64,000 nt of DNA from the NCBI RefSeq assembly GCF_023343835.1, contig NC_064447.1, forward strand, positions 11,933,501-11,997,500, read 5' to 3'. The position numbers and the translations under genes were made by a program. Under the pieces are notes generated by a model. That model was not told the DNA's origin. It saw nothing but the letters and a program-made list of their open reading frames with translations, and searched no databases. This DNA comes from Lagopus muta (lineage: Eukaryota > Chordata > Aves > Galliformes > Phasianidae). Positions within the stretch are counted from its first letter, which is position 1, and each line of letters begins with the position of its first letter. Shown piece after piece: positions 38,801 through 46,939 of the stretch.

Positions 38801-41800
38801 AGAGAAGTCTCTTCTAGCAACTAATGCCTGTAGCACCAAGACAAGCTTTCATGAGATTTGTTTTTGTGGTTTTTTTTTTTCTTCAACACTGTTGTGAAGC
38901 ACAGACTTCTCAGTGCTTTGGACCTGTGCTTGGGAAAGCTGCCTAACTTTCCGTTTGAGGCTACAAATGAATGACACAGTAGCTAAAGCTACAGTAAGCA
39001 GTACCGAGTCCTGAAACCGTTGCGTTTTTTCTTATTCTTTCAACTGTTTCTTTTTTCTTTTCTTTTTTTTTCCAGCAAGCTTTCAAACAAGAGCGAAGTT
39101 TGTTAGGCAGTGAAAATAATGAAATGAGAAAATATAAGGTGGGGTTAAATTCTTTGAAAAGATTACATTGTTATTTATTATGTTAAACTTTGAGATGTAA
39201 TGATCTATGACAACGCATTTTCCATTTCAGAAGGAAGAAATTGCTCTGGGTGAGGTGAGTATGTTTATGATACCCAACAAAACAGTGAATCACATGTAAC
39301 CTGCATAAAAGCATAACCCAATATTTTTTTTAAATTATTTTTAAACAGGTTTTATTGTGATGAGCTGTTGTTCAAAGGCCATCTTTGTAATTCAGGCTGC
39401 TCATGATCCACCTTGTGACATCCTGATTTTGTTTGATACATCTTTTCAAAGTGTTCACCACTCAATCTCAAATTTTCTGTGTGTTTTTCATTTACACTGT
39501 GATGAATCTTCAGAAGAATTTCAAGTAGGATTTTGAAGCCTTTCCTAAAGAGAAACATTGCTGAGTGTTCTTCAGAAATTGAGTTTGTTTGACAATTTTG
39601 GCACTTCTTAATAAATGCTTTGCATACAGGATTTGATTAAACTTTTTTCAAATCACACAGCATAGCATCTTACACTTGTTTCTTACAGAAAATAAAATCC
39701 TACTTTCAGAAGTTAGAACAAATTCTAATTATGTGACAGAAGCATGTGTTGTGTCTAGATTAGAATCTAGGAAAATATTTGAGCAGAGAGGAAAGACTGC
39801 TGCATTCAGCACAATCACTGCAGTGATTTGCCAGGCTTTACTTGATTTCTGATCATACCAGAGCATCAGAGAGCCTGCTGCCTAGCCAGAATCTAATAGG
39901 AGAGTGGGATAATATTTCTCTATGTGTGAAATACAGGCTAGCACTGGCAGCTGGAATGTAATTGCATTTGATAGGATCAATGATGAACAACTTTTAGGCT
40001 GAGTTTAAACTGTGGGTTGTTTTATATCCCTCACGTGTTGGGTAAATTCTCTGGGTTGTATGGGAGTCTCTGTGAAGTAAATGTGTGAGATCCCTTCAGC
40101 TTATAAAGATGTCAGGACATCACTGTCCATTGCAAAGGGAAAAGCTATTTTGCGTATGTGCCTCTGTGCTTGGGACTCTTGTTTATAATTTATAGCTGCC
40201 ACCTTTCAAGGGAGTTACCATTTCTTCTTCTTCTTCATGCTAGGCAGTTGTTGTGCTTCAGGCAGCTTTCAGAGGACATCTGGCTCGACAGAAGCTGCTA
40301 CTGAGTAGTGGGCTGCATGATGCCCAACCTTACAACAGGCAAAGCACAGGAAGAAAGGTAACTTCAGGGGCAAATGGGCTATATCATTATTTTCACCTTA
40401 CTTTGTAGAGTACTGTGCTTCCACACTTAATTCTCTGTGTCACCCTGTAGAGCGATCTTAATGCACTGGTTGGTAGCACCACTGTATTTCCAGAAAGATA
40501 TCCAGTTCATTCCCTGGTATTCCTTTCTGACTTCTTAGTTTTTCGTAGAAATAAAGCTGTAATACCTCTGCATTATAGTCTTTAACTGTTCCTTACCAGT
40601 TAAGCATTTTTTTCTGTAAATTGTTTGCCAGCTTATGTGAGCATCCTTTGCACCTTTAGCGTGCTATAATTAATTCTCCATTCATGTTGTCCATCTGGCT
40701 GCACTTGTCAGTTTTAAGCAAATAGGCCAGTTGTAGCAGAACTGAATAGTTCATGAAGGTTGCCTTACCTGTTCTGGCTTCTAGATGGTTTCCTGCCTGA
40801 GGTATAAATGAACTTCAGAACTCTGTAAGCCTTACCTTGCAAATATCTAACATTTCATTAATTGAATATGTATATTTCAAAACTTGTAGGGTGATCGGGT
40901 TTGCATTCCTACTGGTTTAGTCTTATAGAAACTTTAAGACTGCAGACCAAAAGATAGAAATGTTTGCTCCACTGCTGTTTTCACAATCAAGAAATAAAAT
41001 TGACAAAGCTTCTGTCACGTTTCTGTGCAATTTGTAAAAGGTCAGTTCTCTTTGATCTGATTACTCTGCAGAACTCCTGTATGCCTCATGTGTCAAACTC
41101 CTTCAGCTCATCTTCTCTCAACAAGGAGAAAGAGAAGATTGTGACATTCATCCAGTCCGTTTTCAGGGCTCACTTAACACGTACAGTACTGCTTGAGGAA
41201 AGGTAAGTGATGAATAGATTTTTCTGCAGTGTAGTAGCAAAATTGTTTTTACTACAGAGGAGGGGTAATTTTTTTGTGTAGGATTTTAGTGTGGGTTCCT
41301 TGGCACAGAAGGAGAACGAGAGCATTGTTCAAACACACACAAGATAGCTTTCTCATGGGTATGCAACAGAAGAGTTTCTTGTTGCAGTCTTCCTACATCC
41401 TGCTGCATGTTCTCTTCCATAGGGATGAGGGAAAGTAGAAGAAAAGAATTACTCTTTGGGAAAAAAAAACAACAGTTGCTGTCAAACTCATTGCTAGCTT
41501 GAAATTGAGTGAAGCTCTGACATGTGGAAGTTAAATGTTATGTGGAAGAAGAGGAGGAAGGAGCTAGAATATGATCTTGCATGAAGTCTACTCAGCTCAG
41601 GAAGAACTCAGCCATTTGCTTACTACATAGGTTTATGGTGGCTCTGGCTTGAAAAAATACTTCCTTTTTCTCCAGGATTTACTGCACCAGAAGCCATTAG
41701 TACTGACTGCTATGGTTACAGTGAGAGTTACTTAATTGTCACCTCACAGGAATGACTGTGCTCACTTCCATAAGTGATAAATGTTGATGCTAGTAATACA

Positions 41801-44800
41801 AGAAACTGTCCTGTATGCATTCTGACAACAGATTGGTGTTCTTGTTCTGTACCTCATGCTATGCATTGTGTCTTTTTGCAGGCCCTCTGTGTCTAGCACA
41901 AGTGAGAAAATGGATTCTGCTCTCTGCAGGACAGAGAACAAACCAGTCTCAGCAGCACTCCAGACCAGCCTGTCAGCCAGCATGTCTTCTCTTCCTGGTA
42001 ATCTTATTTCCCTTTGTGCTCAAAAGCATGTGGAGTTTGAGCAAATGTATGCTTAATTGTACAGGGAAGTTCTGCACATGCATACACATGTTCATATGCA
42101 TGCTTGCACTCTGTATCCATGTATTCTTTTATACAAGCAAGTGCAGTCCCTCCAATAAAGACTAAGTTCTGACAATACCACTCCCAGCTTCTCCAACTTC
42201 ACTTGCTTGCTGCCGCTTCAGGTTGGAAAGTCTCTCTGGGGAGAATGGTAATTATATAATATTTACCACTGTAGCTGTTGTATGGTATTCTCCACCATGC
42301 TTTGGACCTGAAGCCGTAGACAAGTCAGCTGTGTCTATTAAGTCATGTTTCCTCAGCAGTCTTCATTTGCTGCAGTAAGGAAAAAAAATGAAGTTGTGGA
42401 TGACTTTCCAGCTGGTACCACAGTGGTGCAAACTGGGAAAATGTCTTTTCTTTTCTCATGGCTGATCTACAATTTGGTTTCCTTCTTGAATTCTACTTGC
42501 TGCTTCTGAGAACATGGAACTAAAGCCAGAGGTGCCTCTAAGAGGCTGTTAGAAGTACTGAGCAAGAAAGGCAAAACAATGATGCAGAAAGAAAAGCTGT
42601 AGACACACAGCTTCAAAGGACAACAAACAGAAAAAGCTAGCTCTATCCTGAACAGGAGATTTTATGGACCCCAGTTGGAGAAAAAAAGAGCAGCTTTGAG
42701 GGTGACCTGAGAAACATTGACTTCTTTTTGTTGGTGAAAAGCTGATACTCCCTGCAGACTTTCTGAGAAACAGAGTGTGGTTTAAGCAGCTCAGGCTGTT
42801 TCTGTAAGATATGAGATGGAGAATAAGCCAGATTTGCCAAGGCTGTGAATACAAAGATTACCCTGCAGTGGAGGAGGGAGTATATAAGAAACTTCACTGT
42901 ATGCCATATTCAGAAGCACATTCTACTACTTTTGAAGGGGTCAGTAATACTTGGTTCTGAAGGTATTTTAGTTTTGAGTGATTTCAGTTATGTCTAGAGA
43001 CAGTATCCAGAAAAGAAATCCCACAGCCTCCCGTTTTGCCTGGGCTGTAAGTTTACTGAAAGTCTGATATCTGTCCTTCCTAACTCATGACTGATGTGAA
43101 AATGTGCTAGTGAAATTGGCTTTTGGAGTAATGCACTGCACTGGTCATTCTGTATTTTGGAAAGCAGAGAAGACTAGGAGCTTGTTTAACAGCTGAGTGA
43201 TTTAAAGCAATCAAATTCCTTTGGCTTTAAATCATGCAGCTGTTGAACAAGCTCTTGCTTCATTCGTTCCAAGGTCAAACTCGTGTTTTGTGACCTTTCA
43301 ATCTTTCAAAGATCTTAAACTTTCTATGAAAATACACATTGCAATAAGTCATTTAGTTTCACAAGCCTTTTGGCATTATTTTGAGAGGAATGGGAAAGAT
43401 GAAAGTGTGTTATAAAGAGGCTTGTGTATGGGCTAGAATAAATTACATTGTTTTCATCAGGTTAGGTATGTCTGTTTTCTTTAGAGGAATAAAATCTAGC
43501 ACAAGTGTTGCAGCATTCAGCGCTGCTTTGCTTTGCTCACAAATGTGGATACTACTTGAAGAAAGCCATTTCTTTGCTTCCAATGAAGTGGAACAGATGA
43601 TAACAATTCAGTCTAAAATTTAGGCTTTTGTTTCTTTCTGTCAGGGGAGTGATAGAAAGGAAAGAACGTTCAGAATATGCACAGCAATCTTGAGTAAGCA
43701 TTGCTCTCCACATATTGCTGCTCTGGGTACAACTGTTAGCTTATCTGAAGCATTTTCAAAATCATAATGAATTTAGAACTAGTTGTTTCACTAGTGTGCT
43801 GAGCCATTCACAAGCACAAAGATATTGTTGTCATTTTGAAGTGCATCCAACTGAAGATGAGGGCAATAAAATCTCAGTCTTCAAGAACGGGATATAATCT
43901 CAAATGATTTGGTCAATATTAAGCCATTTCATATAATGTCTATTTGGTGGAGGCGTTGCACCTTCTAGTTACTGTGCTTGCTTCCAAAAGTTCTCTTTCC
44001 TTATCCCTATCACAAGCACTCATAAATCTTTCTGAAAAATCCTCATATTCTTTGCTGACTGATACAGAGAGGAATTTCACTTAACTAGAAAGTCATGCGT
44101 TTCTTTGCTTCTGTGGGTTGAGGTCAGCATGATGGCCTCCTGCATTCCTTGTTTTCATTCACAGGCTCTCTGCCTGTCACCCTTTTTCTATTCTGGGCTT
44201 GTTGCAGACCCCTTTTCTTTATTCCACATTCCAATTGCTGCGTATGCCTCTTCCATACCAGCAGTTTTCTTCGTCAGGAACCCCTCATTTCACCATAACA
44301 GCAATGGATCATCAGTTCTTCTCCCTAAGGAAGGTTCCCTGTATGCCCTCTGCTAACTAGTCCACTGTCAAACTCTCAGTGCATAGCCTCTTCCTTGCAT
44401 GTTTCCTTTTTCTACCACAAGTCATCTTGATTTGTTCCTTTTCCTCTAGGAGAGATGGTCTTTTTTCAGAGAACCGACACTCGAAGCCGAAAAATTAGTG
44501 GAGCTGAGGGCAGGATATTGAGCTAGAAGATCTTAATAGCTGTCATCATTAAGTTAATAAATTTCTTGCACAGGGGTTAGAATCTGCTGGTTCTGCTTGT
44601 CAGATGTAAAGGGCCCCATGTATCAGTTTTCTCTTTCCAATTTTTAGTGGAACCAAGGTTCTATCTGTTTATGCCCCAAACATTTCTTTAAATTGCCATT
44701 GCTGAGATGCATAGAACCAATAAAACTTTATGTCATTCAGCACGTGAATATATGTAGTGGTTTGTAGATAGATGAATGAAAAGCATTGTTACGGACAGCT

Positions 44801-45361
44801 TCTCTCAGATTTCTCACCCATTTCCCTTCTCTCTATTTATATCTGACTGAAGTTCTCATTATGACCTTTCTGCTTGGATCGTTTTTTCCTTTTCTGACCA
44901 TCTAATAAATACTTGTTTTTATGGCCTGGTTTCAGTATCACGTTGCTTTACTTTGTGGTGTGTAACCGCTTGCAGAGATTTAAAGACAAGAAGACAAATC
45001 ATGTGTGGTCAGTGTGTCAACTTAGTGCTTGGCACGCAGCTTCTGTCATTAAAGCAGAACAGGAATAGTTACATGCAGGAAAAAACAGATGAGAGATATT
45101 CATAACTGCAGGTAATTCTGGAAACTTGATGGCTCAGAGAATATTACTCTTCCCACAAGGGCTTGTTTTTGTCACTGTTCTTTATTGATGCCCCTGTTTC
45201 CTTTTGCAGTTGTTTCGGCCGGCGCTTGTGAGAAGCAGGCGCAGCCCGCCCTGTCTCTGCCTGTGGATGAAGCTCACTCGGACGATTCAGATGATATTGT
45301 AATTGTCTCTCCATCGTTGAGGATGAAGAAAACCTCCACCCACTTCTTTAATGGGCTCTAA
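23861..45361 (+). CDS. IQCE: IQCE (IQ motif-containing protein E), complete coding region, 23 exons
   Basis: IQCE is a scaffold at the base of the primary cilium. Together with EFCAB7 it anchors the EVC-EVC2 complex and supports Hedgehog signalling; human loss causes postaxial polydactyly. Twenty-three exons, listed separately, join in frame to 2181 bases: 726 residues plus TAA, against 695 in human. The layout runs: a basic N-terminal part (HKPPKSP, residues about 30-40), the conserved GTPDYKEKEEMYDEIIELKK (about 132-152), a long coiled coil rich in Glu/Lys/Leu (about 150-480), a poorly conserved linker (about 482-548), IQ motifs LQAAFRGHLARQ (about 560-572) and IQSVFRAHLTRT (about 621-632), and the acidic-hydrophobic tail DDSDDIVIV (701-709). 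A first IQ-like segment seen in human just before the first clear motif is not recognisable here. The total span is 21.5 kb. Exons 17-19 rest mainly on splice signals and frame. Confidence 0.96.
23882..25061 (+). other. IQCE: IQCE intron 1
   Basis: This 1.2 kb intron carries the edge of the CpG island at its 5' end. I see no coding exon or mobile element in it. Confidence 0.8.
25062..25109 (+). CDS. IQCE: IQCE exon 2, residues 8-23
   Basis: A tatttcccag acceptor leads to GDDSLSVITCESDAEM, matching human GDDSLSAVTFDSDVET. It is 48 bases in phase 0 and is followed by GTGAGT. Confidence 0.93.
25756..25798 (+). CDS. IQCE: IQCE exon 3, residues 24-37
   Basis: After a long T-rich acceptor tract it encodes KLKKKIFHKPPKSP, parallel to human AKRKAFHKPP. 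It ends with one base of the next codon before GTAAGA. Confidence 0.93.
25799..27023 (+). other. IQCE: IQCE intron 3, with a 17-bp tandem duplication
   Basis: The intron is 1.2 kb. GTATGAACATAGATACA occurs twice in tandem at 26816-26849. Nothing else stands out. Confidence 0.8.
27024..27164 (+). CDS. IQCE: IQCE exon 4, residues 38-84
   Basis: It continues KSPYSSSTQLYPKKAAVWRS and later NPKQMWLGSLKQ, corresponding to human KSPYLSKPRKVASWRSL and TPQKLWLGTAK. It ends with one base before GTATCA. Confidence 0.94.
27467..27598 (+). CDS. IQCE: IQCE exon 5, residues 85-128
   Basis: It encodes GMSHSLRSDVDTGHM, then GMKKPKHSRSSSN, aligned with human RVKRPHLRRSASN. It ends with one base of a Gly codon before GTAAAC. 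Confidence 0.94.
27599..28576 (+). other. IQCE: IQCE intron 5
   Basis: A 978-base AT-rich intron with several T-runs. I see no other feature in it. Confidence 0.8.
28577..28647 (+). CDS. IQCE: IQCE exon 6, residues 129-152
   Basis: It encodes GYIPGTPDYKEKEEMYDEII then ELKK, nearly identical to human GHVPGTPVYREKEDMYDEII. It ends in phase 0. Confidence 0.96.
29009..29090 (+). mobile_element. CR1 LINE 3' end in IQCE intron 6
   Basis: GCAGGGGAGTTGGACTAGA, then CAAGGTCTCTTCCAACTC and ATTCTATGATGG, follow the CR1 terminal sequence (ggggttggactagatgatc ... cccttccaac ... attctatgattct). It is in the same orientation as IQCE. Confidence 0.85.
29429..29542 (+). CDS. IQCE: IQCE exon 7, residues 153-190
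   Basis: It encodes coiled coil MKTKLRRLEEENNRKDKQIE then QLLDPSR, matching human MRTKLRRLEEENSRKDRQIE and QLLDPSR. It ends in phase 0 before GTGACT. Confidence 0.97.
29938..29988 (+). CDS. IQCE: IQCE exon 8, residues 191-207
   Basis: It is 51 bases encoding GSELARSLSAKKSDNRW, aligned with human GTDFVRTLAEKRPDASW. It lies between a cttgcag acceptor and GTAATT. Confidence 0.93.
30475..30545 (+). CDS. IQCE: IQCE exon 9, residues 208-230
   Basis: It encodes VVNGLKQKIFKLEQQCKEKD then NTI, matching human VINGLKQRILKLEQQCKEKD. It ends with two bases of an Asn codon before GTATGA. Confidence 0.97.
30766..30838 (+). CDS. IQCE: IQCE exon 10, residues 231-255
   Basis: It encodes KFQSDMNTTDLEEMRIAVET and YCEE, matching human KLQTDMKTTNLEEMRIAMET and YYEE. 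It ends in phase 0 before GTACAT. Confidence 0.97.
31251..31300 (+). CDS. IQCE: IQCE exon 11, residues 256-271
   Basis: It encodes VHRLQILLAKSETMKK, matching human VHRLQTLLASSETTGK. It ends with two A bases before GTATGT. Confidence 0.96.
31301..33810 (+). other. IQCE: IQCE intron 11
   Basis: A 2.5 kb intron without recognisable exons or mobile elements. It has an imperfect 20-bp tandem pair (TTCATTTAAGTA type) near 32932-32972. ORFs on the minus strand up to 106 codons look arbitrary. Confidence 0.75.
33811..33965 (+). CDS. IQCE: IQCE exon 12, residues 272-323
   Basis: The acceptor is tttttcaag, giving an Asn codon with the previous AA. It encodes ALNAAVLRLSRNIKELQNEN then RCLKEDLDHIL, aligned with human LLSLSRSVQELTEENQSLKE. 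A second AG five bases on would lose the frame. Confidence 0.93.
34430..34485 (+). CDS. IQCE: IQCE exon 13, residues 324-342
   Basis: It encodes NYSDWSRQSLMRRILELEK, matching human YVEWSKPRLLRRIVELEK. It is 56 bases and is followed by GTGAGT in phase 0. Confidence 0.95.
34780..34988 (+). CDS. IQCE: IQCE exon 14, residues 343-411
   Basis: It starts KVGDMENTRVLSADSEAT, passes through a Ser/Ala-rich variable part, then encodes coiled coil HRLRELVKKLKSDRSALQSL, parallel to human ERLRGAVRDLKEERTALQEQ. It ends with two bases before GTAAGT. Confidence 0.94.
35399..35503 (+). CDS. IQCE: IQCE exon 15, residues 412-446
   Basis: It encodes DLDIKQLLQAKAEAELELQK then YQNNKEESTKEEL, matching human DLEVKQLLQAKADLEKELE. 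It ends with two bases before GTATCA. Confidence 0.95.
36273..36375 (+). CDS. IQCE: IQCE exon 16, residues 447-481
   Basis: It encodes EEMQNLTQKEGKSQSKLEEE and further Glu-rich coiled coil, parallel to human EEIQTLTSKLQELQEMKKEE. It ends in phase 0 before GTACAG. Confidence 0.9.
36376..38241 (+). other. IQCE: IQCE intron 16
   Basis: A 1.9 kb intron with a T-run at about 36637-36660. An overlapping ORF pair near 37764-38058 (94 codons on each strand) has no recognisable similarity and lacks a matching splice frame. Confidence 0.75.
38242..38379 (+). CDS. IQCE: IQCE exon 17, residues 482-527
   Basis: A cccctcacag acceptor precedes NSDLHQCNELKILLHSVHQT and a basic stretch KMKKTARRNKQPDVSRDGGG. 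The donor is GTAAGG in phase 0; the next GTGAGA, four bases on, would cause a stop in exon 18. The human linker is not alignable, so this rests on frame and splice sites. Confidence 0.75.
39076..39138 (+). CDS. IQCE: IQCE exon 18, residues 528-548
   Basis: A very long T-rich tract and cag acceptor precede QAFKQERSLLGSENNEMRKY and K. It is 63 bases in phase 0 and is followed by GTGGGG. It replaces the region where human has an IQ-like AARVLQAQWKVYKHKKK, of which only the basic end is recognisable. Confidence 0.75.
39231..39254 (+). CDS. IQCE: IQCE exon 19, 24-base microexon, residues 549-556
   Basis: It encodes KEEIALGE, leading directly into the IQ motif in exon 20, where human has KKAVLDEA. 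The acceptor is ccatttcag and the donor GTGAGT. The upstream intron is only 92 bases. Confidence 0.8.
40244..40357 (+). CDS. IQCE: IQCE exon 20, IQ motif, residues 557-594
   Basis: It encodes AVVVLQAAFRGHLARQKLLL, a full IQ motif (IQxxxRGxxxR with Leu for Ile) matching human AVVLQAAFRGHLTRTKLL. It ends in phase 0 before GTAACT. Confidence 0.97.
41072..41202 (+). CDS. IQCE: IQCE exon 21, second IQ motif, residues 595-637
   Basis: After a Ser-rich linker it encodes KIVTFIQSVFRAHLTRTVLL, an IQ motif with Ala in place of Gly, as in human AIVIIQSALRAHLARARH. It ends with two bases before GTAAGT. Confidence 0.96.
41882..41997 (+). CDS. IQCE: IQCE exon 22, residues 638-676
   Basis: It encodes a Ser/Thr-rich linker starting RPSVSSTSEKMDSALCRTEN. 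It ends with one base of a Val codon before GTAATC. Reading through the donor gives 19 further codons before a stop near 42056 and an AATAAA at 42154. Confidence 0.88.
41998..45209 (+). other. IQCE: IQCE intron 22
   Basis: At 3.2 kb this is the longest IQCE intron. It carries AATAAA at 42154-42159 soon after the exon 22 donor and further AATAAA-like signals near 44559. I see no coding exon between. Confidence 0.75.
42154..42159 (+). terminator. IQCE: Possible intronic poly(A) signal in IQCE
   Basis: AATAAA lies 157 bases past the exon 22 donor and about 100 bases past the stop that a read-through transcript would use. A clear GT-rich downstream element is not obvious, so use is uncertain. 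Confidence 0.35.
45210..45361 (+). CDS. IQCE: IQCE exon 23, last coding exon, residues 677-726
   Basis: It encodes VVSAGACEKQAQPALSLPVD, then HSDDSDDIVIVSPSLRMKK and a short tail before TAA 45359-45361. The segment SDDSDDIVI is identical in human IQCE near its C-terminus, which fixes the identity and frame. Confidence 0.97.
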
Positions 45362-45662
45362 TCTTGAATTATTCGGTTCGCAGACAAAGGTATTTCCACC
45401 GAGGTAAAGCGTATCGAAGATGAACAAAGGGGGGACGTCAGCCTGCAGTTGTCTGCTTTTTTTCAGCTGTGGATGAATACTTGTTTGATAAGTCATCTCT
45501 GCAGATACATGGCTACAAGCTGCTGACTGTCTGTTAGCCTTAGCCCTGTAGTACAAAGAGAGAGTTTGGGTTGTAAAAATGCTGCACCAAAGCAGTTGAA
45601 TTTGTGAGACAGAAGTTGAAATTGTCAAATTTAAATGAAAGCAGCAAAGGCTTGAGATATTT

Positions 45663-45795
45663 CATAGAATCATGGATTTGTTTGAGTTGGAAGGGAGCTT
45701 TTAAAGGCATCCAGTCCAACTGCCCTGCAAAGAACAGGGACGTCTACAGCTCTACCAGGTGCTCAGAGCATTTTGTGTCCAAGGAAGTCTTTCAA
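45663..45795 (-). mobile_element. CR1 LINE 3' fragment in IQCE 3' UTR (reverse orientation)
   Basis: CATAGAATCATGGATTTG, then GAGTTGGAAGGGAGC, CATCCAGTCCAACTGCCCTG and CAGGGACGTCTAC, are the reverse complement of the conserved CR1 3' end. It starts 302 bases after the IQCE stop and would be transcribed within the 3' UTR. Confidence 0.92.
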
Positions 45796-46912
45796 GTTGA
45801 CTAAGATACCTTTTTAAATTGGGAAGTGAAAAATGACTTAGCCCCAGTTTTCAGCCTGTGTATGCAAAGGGGAGCAGCTTGTATTTGCTATGAGGTCCTC
45901 TCTGTTTAAAAATGTTATTGTGGCATTTTAATTTGTATTTTTATACACTGAACATTTACAGTCTCTGCAGACGTGTAAAGTCTTTTTAGAACATCACTTC
46001 TGTCATAGCACTGCTCTAGGTCTACTGCGTCTGCACAGTTTTCTTATTTATTGCTCTTTCCCAGTGTTTGCTATCGTATATATTGTACTACTTTGTACGT
46101 GATCACGTAAATGCTTCCATTTGCATTTGTCAGAGAAGGGGTGTAGTAGCAGGAATGTCCTTGTGACTAGTTTTTCTGCTTGCATATCACAAATGCAAGG
46201 GGAGATGACACTGCAAACGTTTGACGTAGAAGATACGATGCTGTATGTCCTGTTCCAGCTTGTATCACTGGATTGCCTGAAACTCCCACCTAGCTAAGTT
46301 GCTCATACACTGAGCTCTAAGGGGTTTTAAGTTTCATGTTTCTTTGCTGTAGACCTCTCCTCTCAGCACTACCTTTGTGTGTGTGTGCACATTAGCAGTG
46401 TATATTGCAAATGCACCCTCAGTCCAATCACAGGCAGGGAGAAGGGTCACAGCCATCTTCTGTGGTTAGCTATGAGGCTAATGCTGGAAAGCATGGCACT
46501 GTGCACTCTGTGCTGAGGGATTTGCATGGGGATGGATAAAACATCTTGTAGCCTGAACGGAAGCAGGATAAGCAGTTGACTTATAGATATCAAGACAAAC
46601 AGAAATAATAACACCAATATCTTTACCAGACTTCATGAAGGGACCAACGACATAATGGGCTGTGGAGAACATGGTCAGAGGAGTCTTTCTAGATCTCTTA
46701 CACAAACTGTACCTCTTCTTAACTGAAAGGAGGACGTTGTGTTCCAGGCTATCATTGCAACACCCTCCAAAGGCATTAAAATGCATTTTGTTTTGTTTTG
46801 TAAAAGGTGAATCAAGTAAATTATGTGATATTTAGTGAAAGGAGAATTTATTTTACAAACACACAGTAAAGTCTTTGTGGAGACCCTGGTGGTTTCTTTG
46901 TCATCAAGGAGT

Positions 46913-46918
46913 AATAAA
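46913..46918 (+). terminator. IQCE: IQCE poly(A) signal candidate
   Basis: AATAAA in GAGTAATAAAATC is the first canonical hexamer downstream of the IQCE stop. Confidence 0.5.
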
Positions 46919-46939
46919 ATCTCCTGTAAACAGAAAGCA

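Larger units (their letters stand above)
45362..46935 (+). other. IQCE: IQCE 3' UTR (predicted)
   Basis: The first canonical AATAAA after the stop is at 46913, implying a 3' UTR of about 1.57 kb. It includes a reverse-oriented CR1 fragment at 45663-45795. Further AATAAA hexamers near 47316 and 47331 could extend it. Confidence 0.5.
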
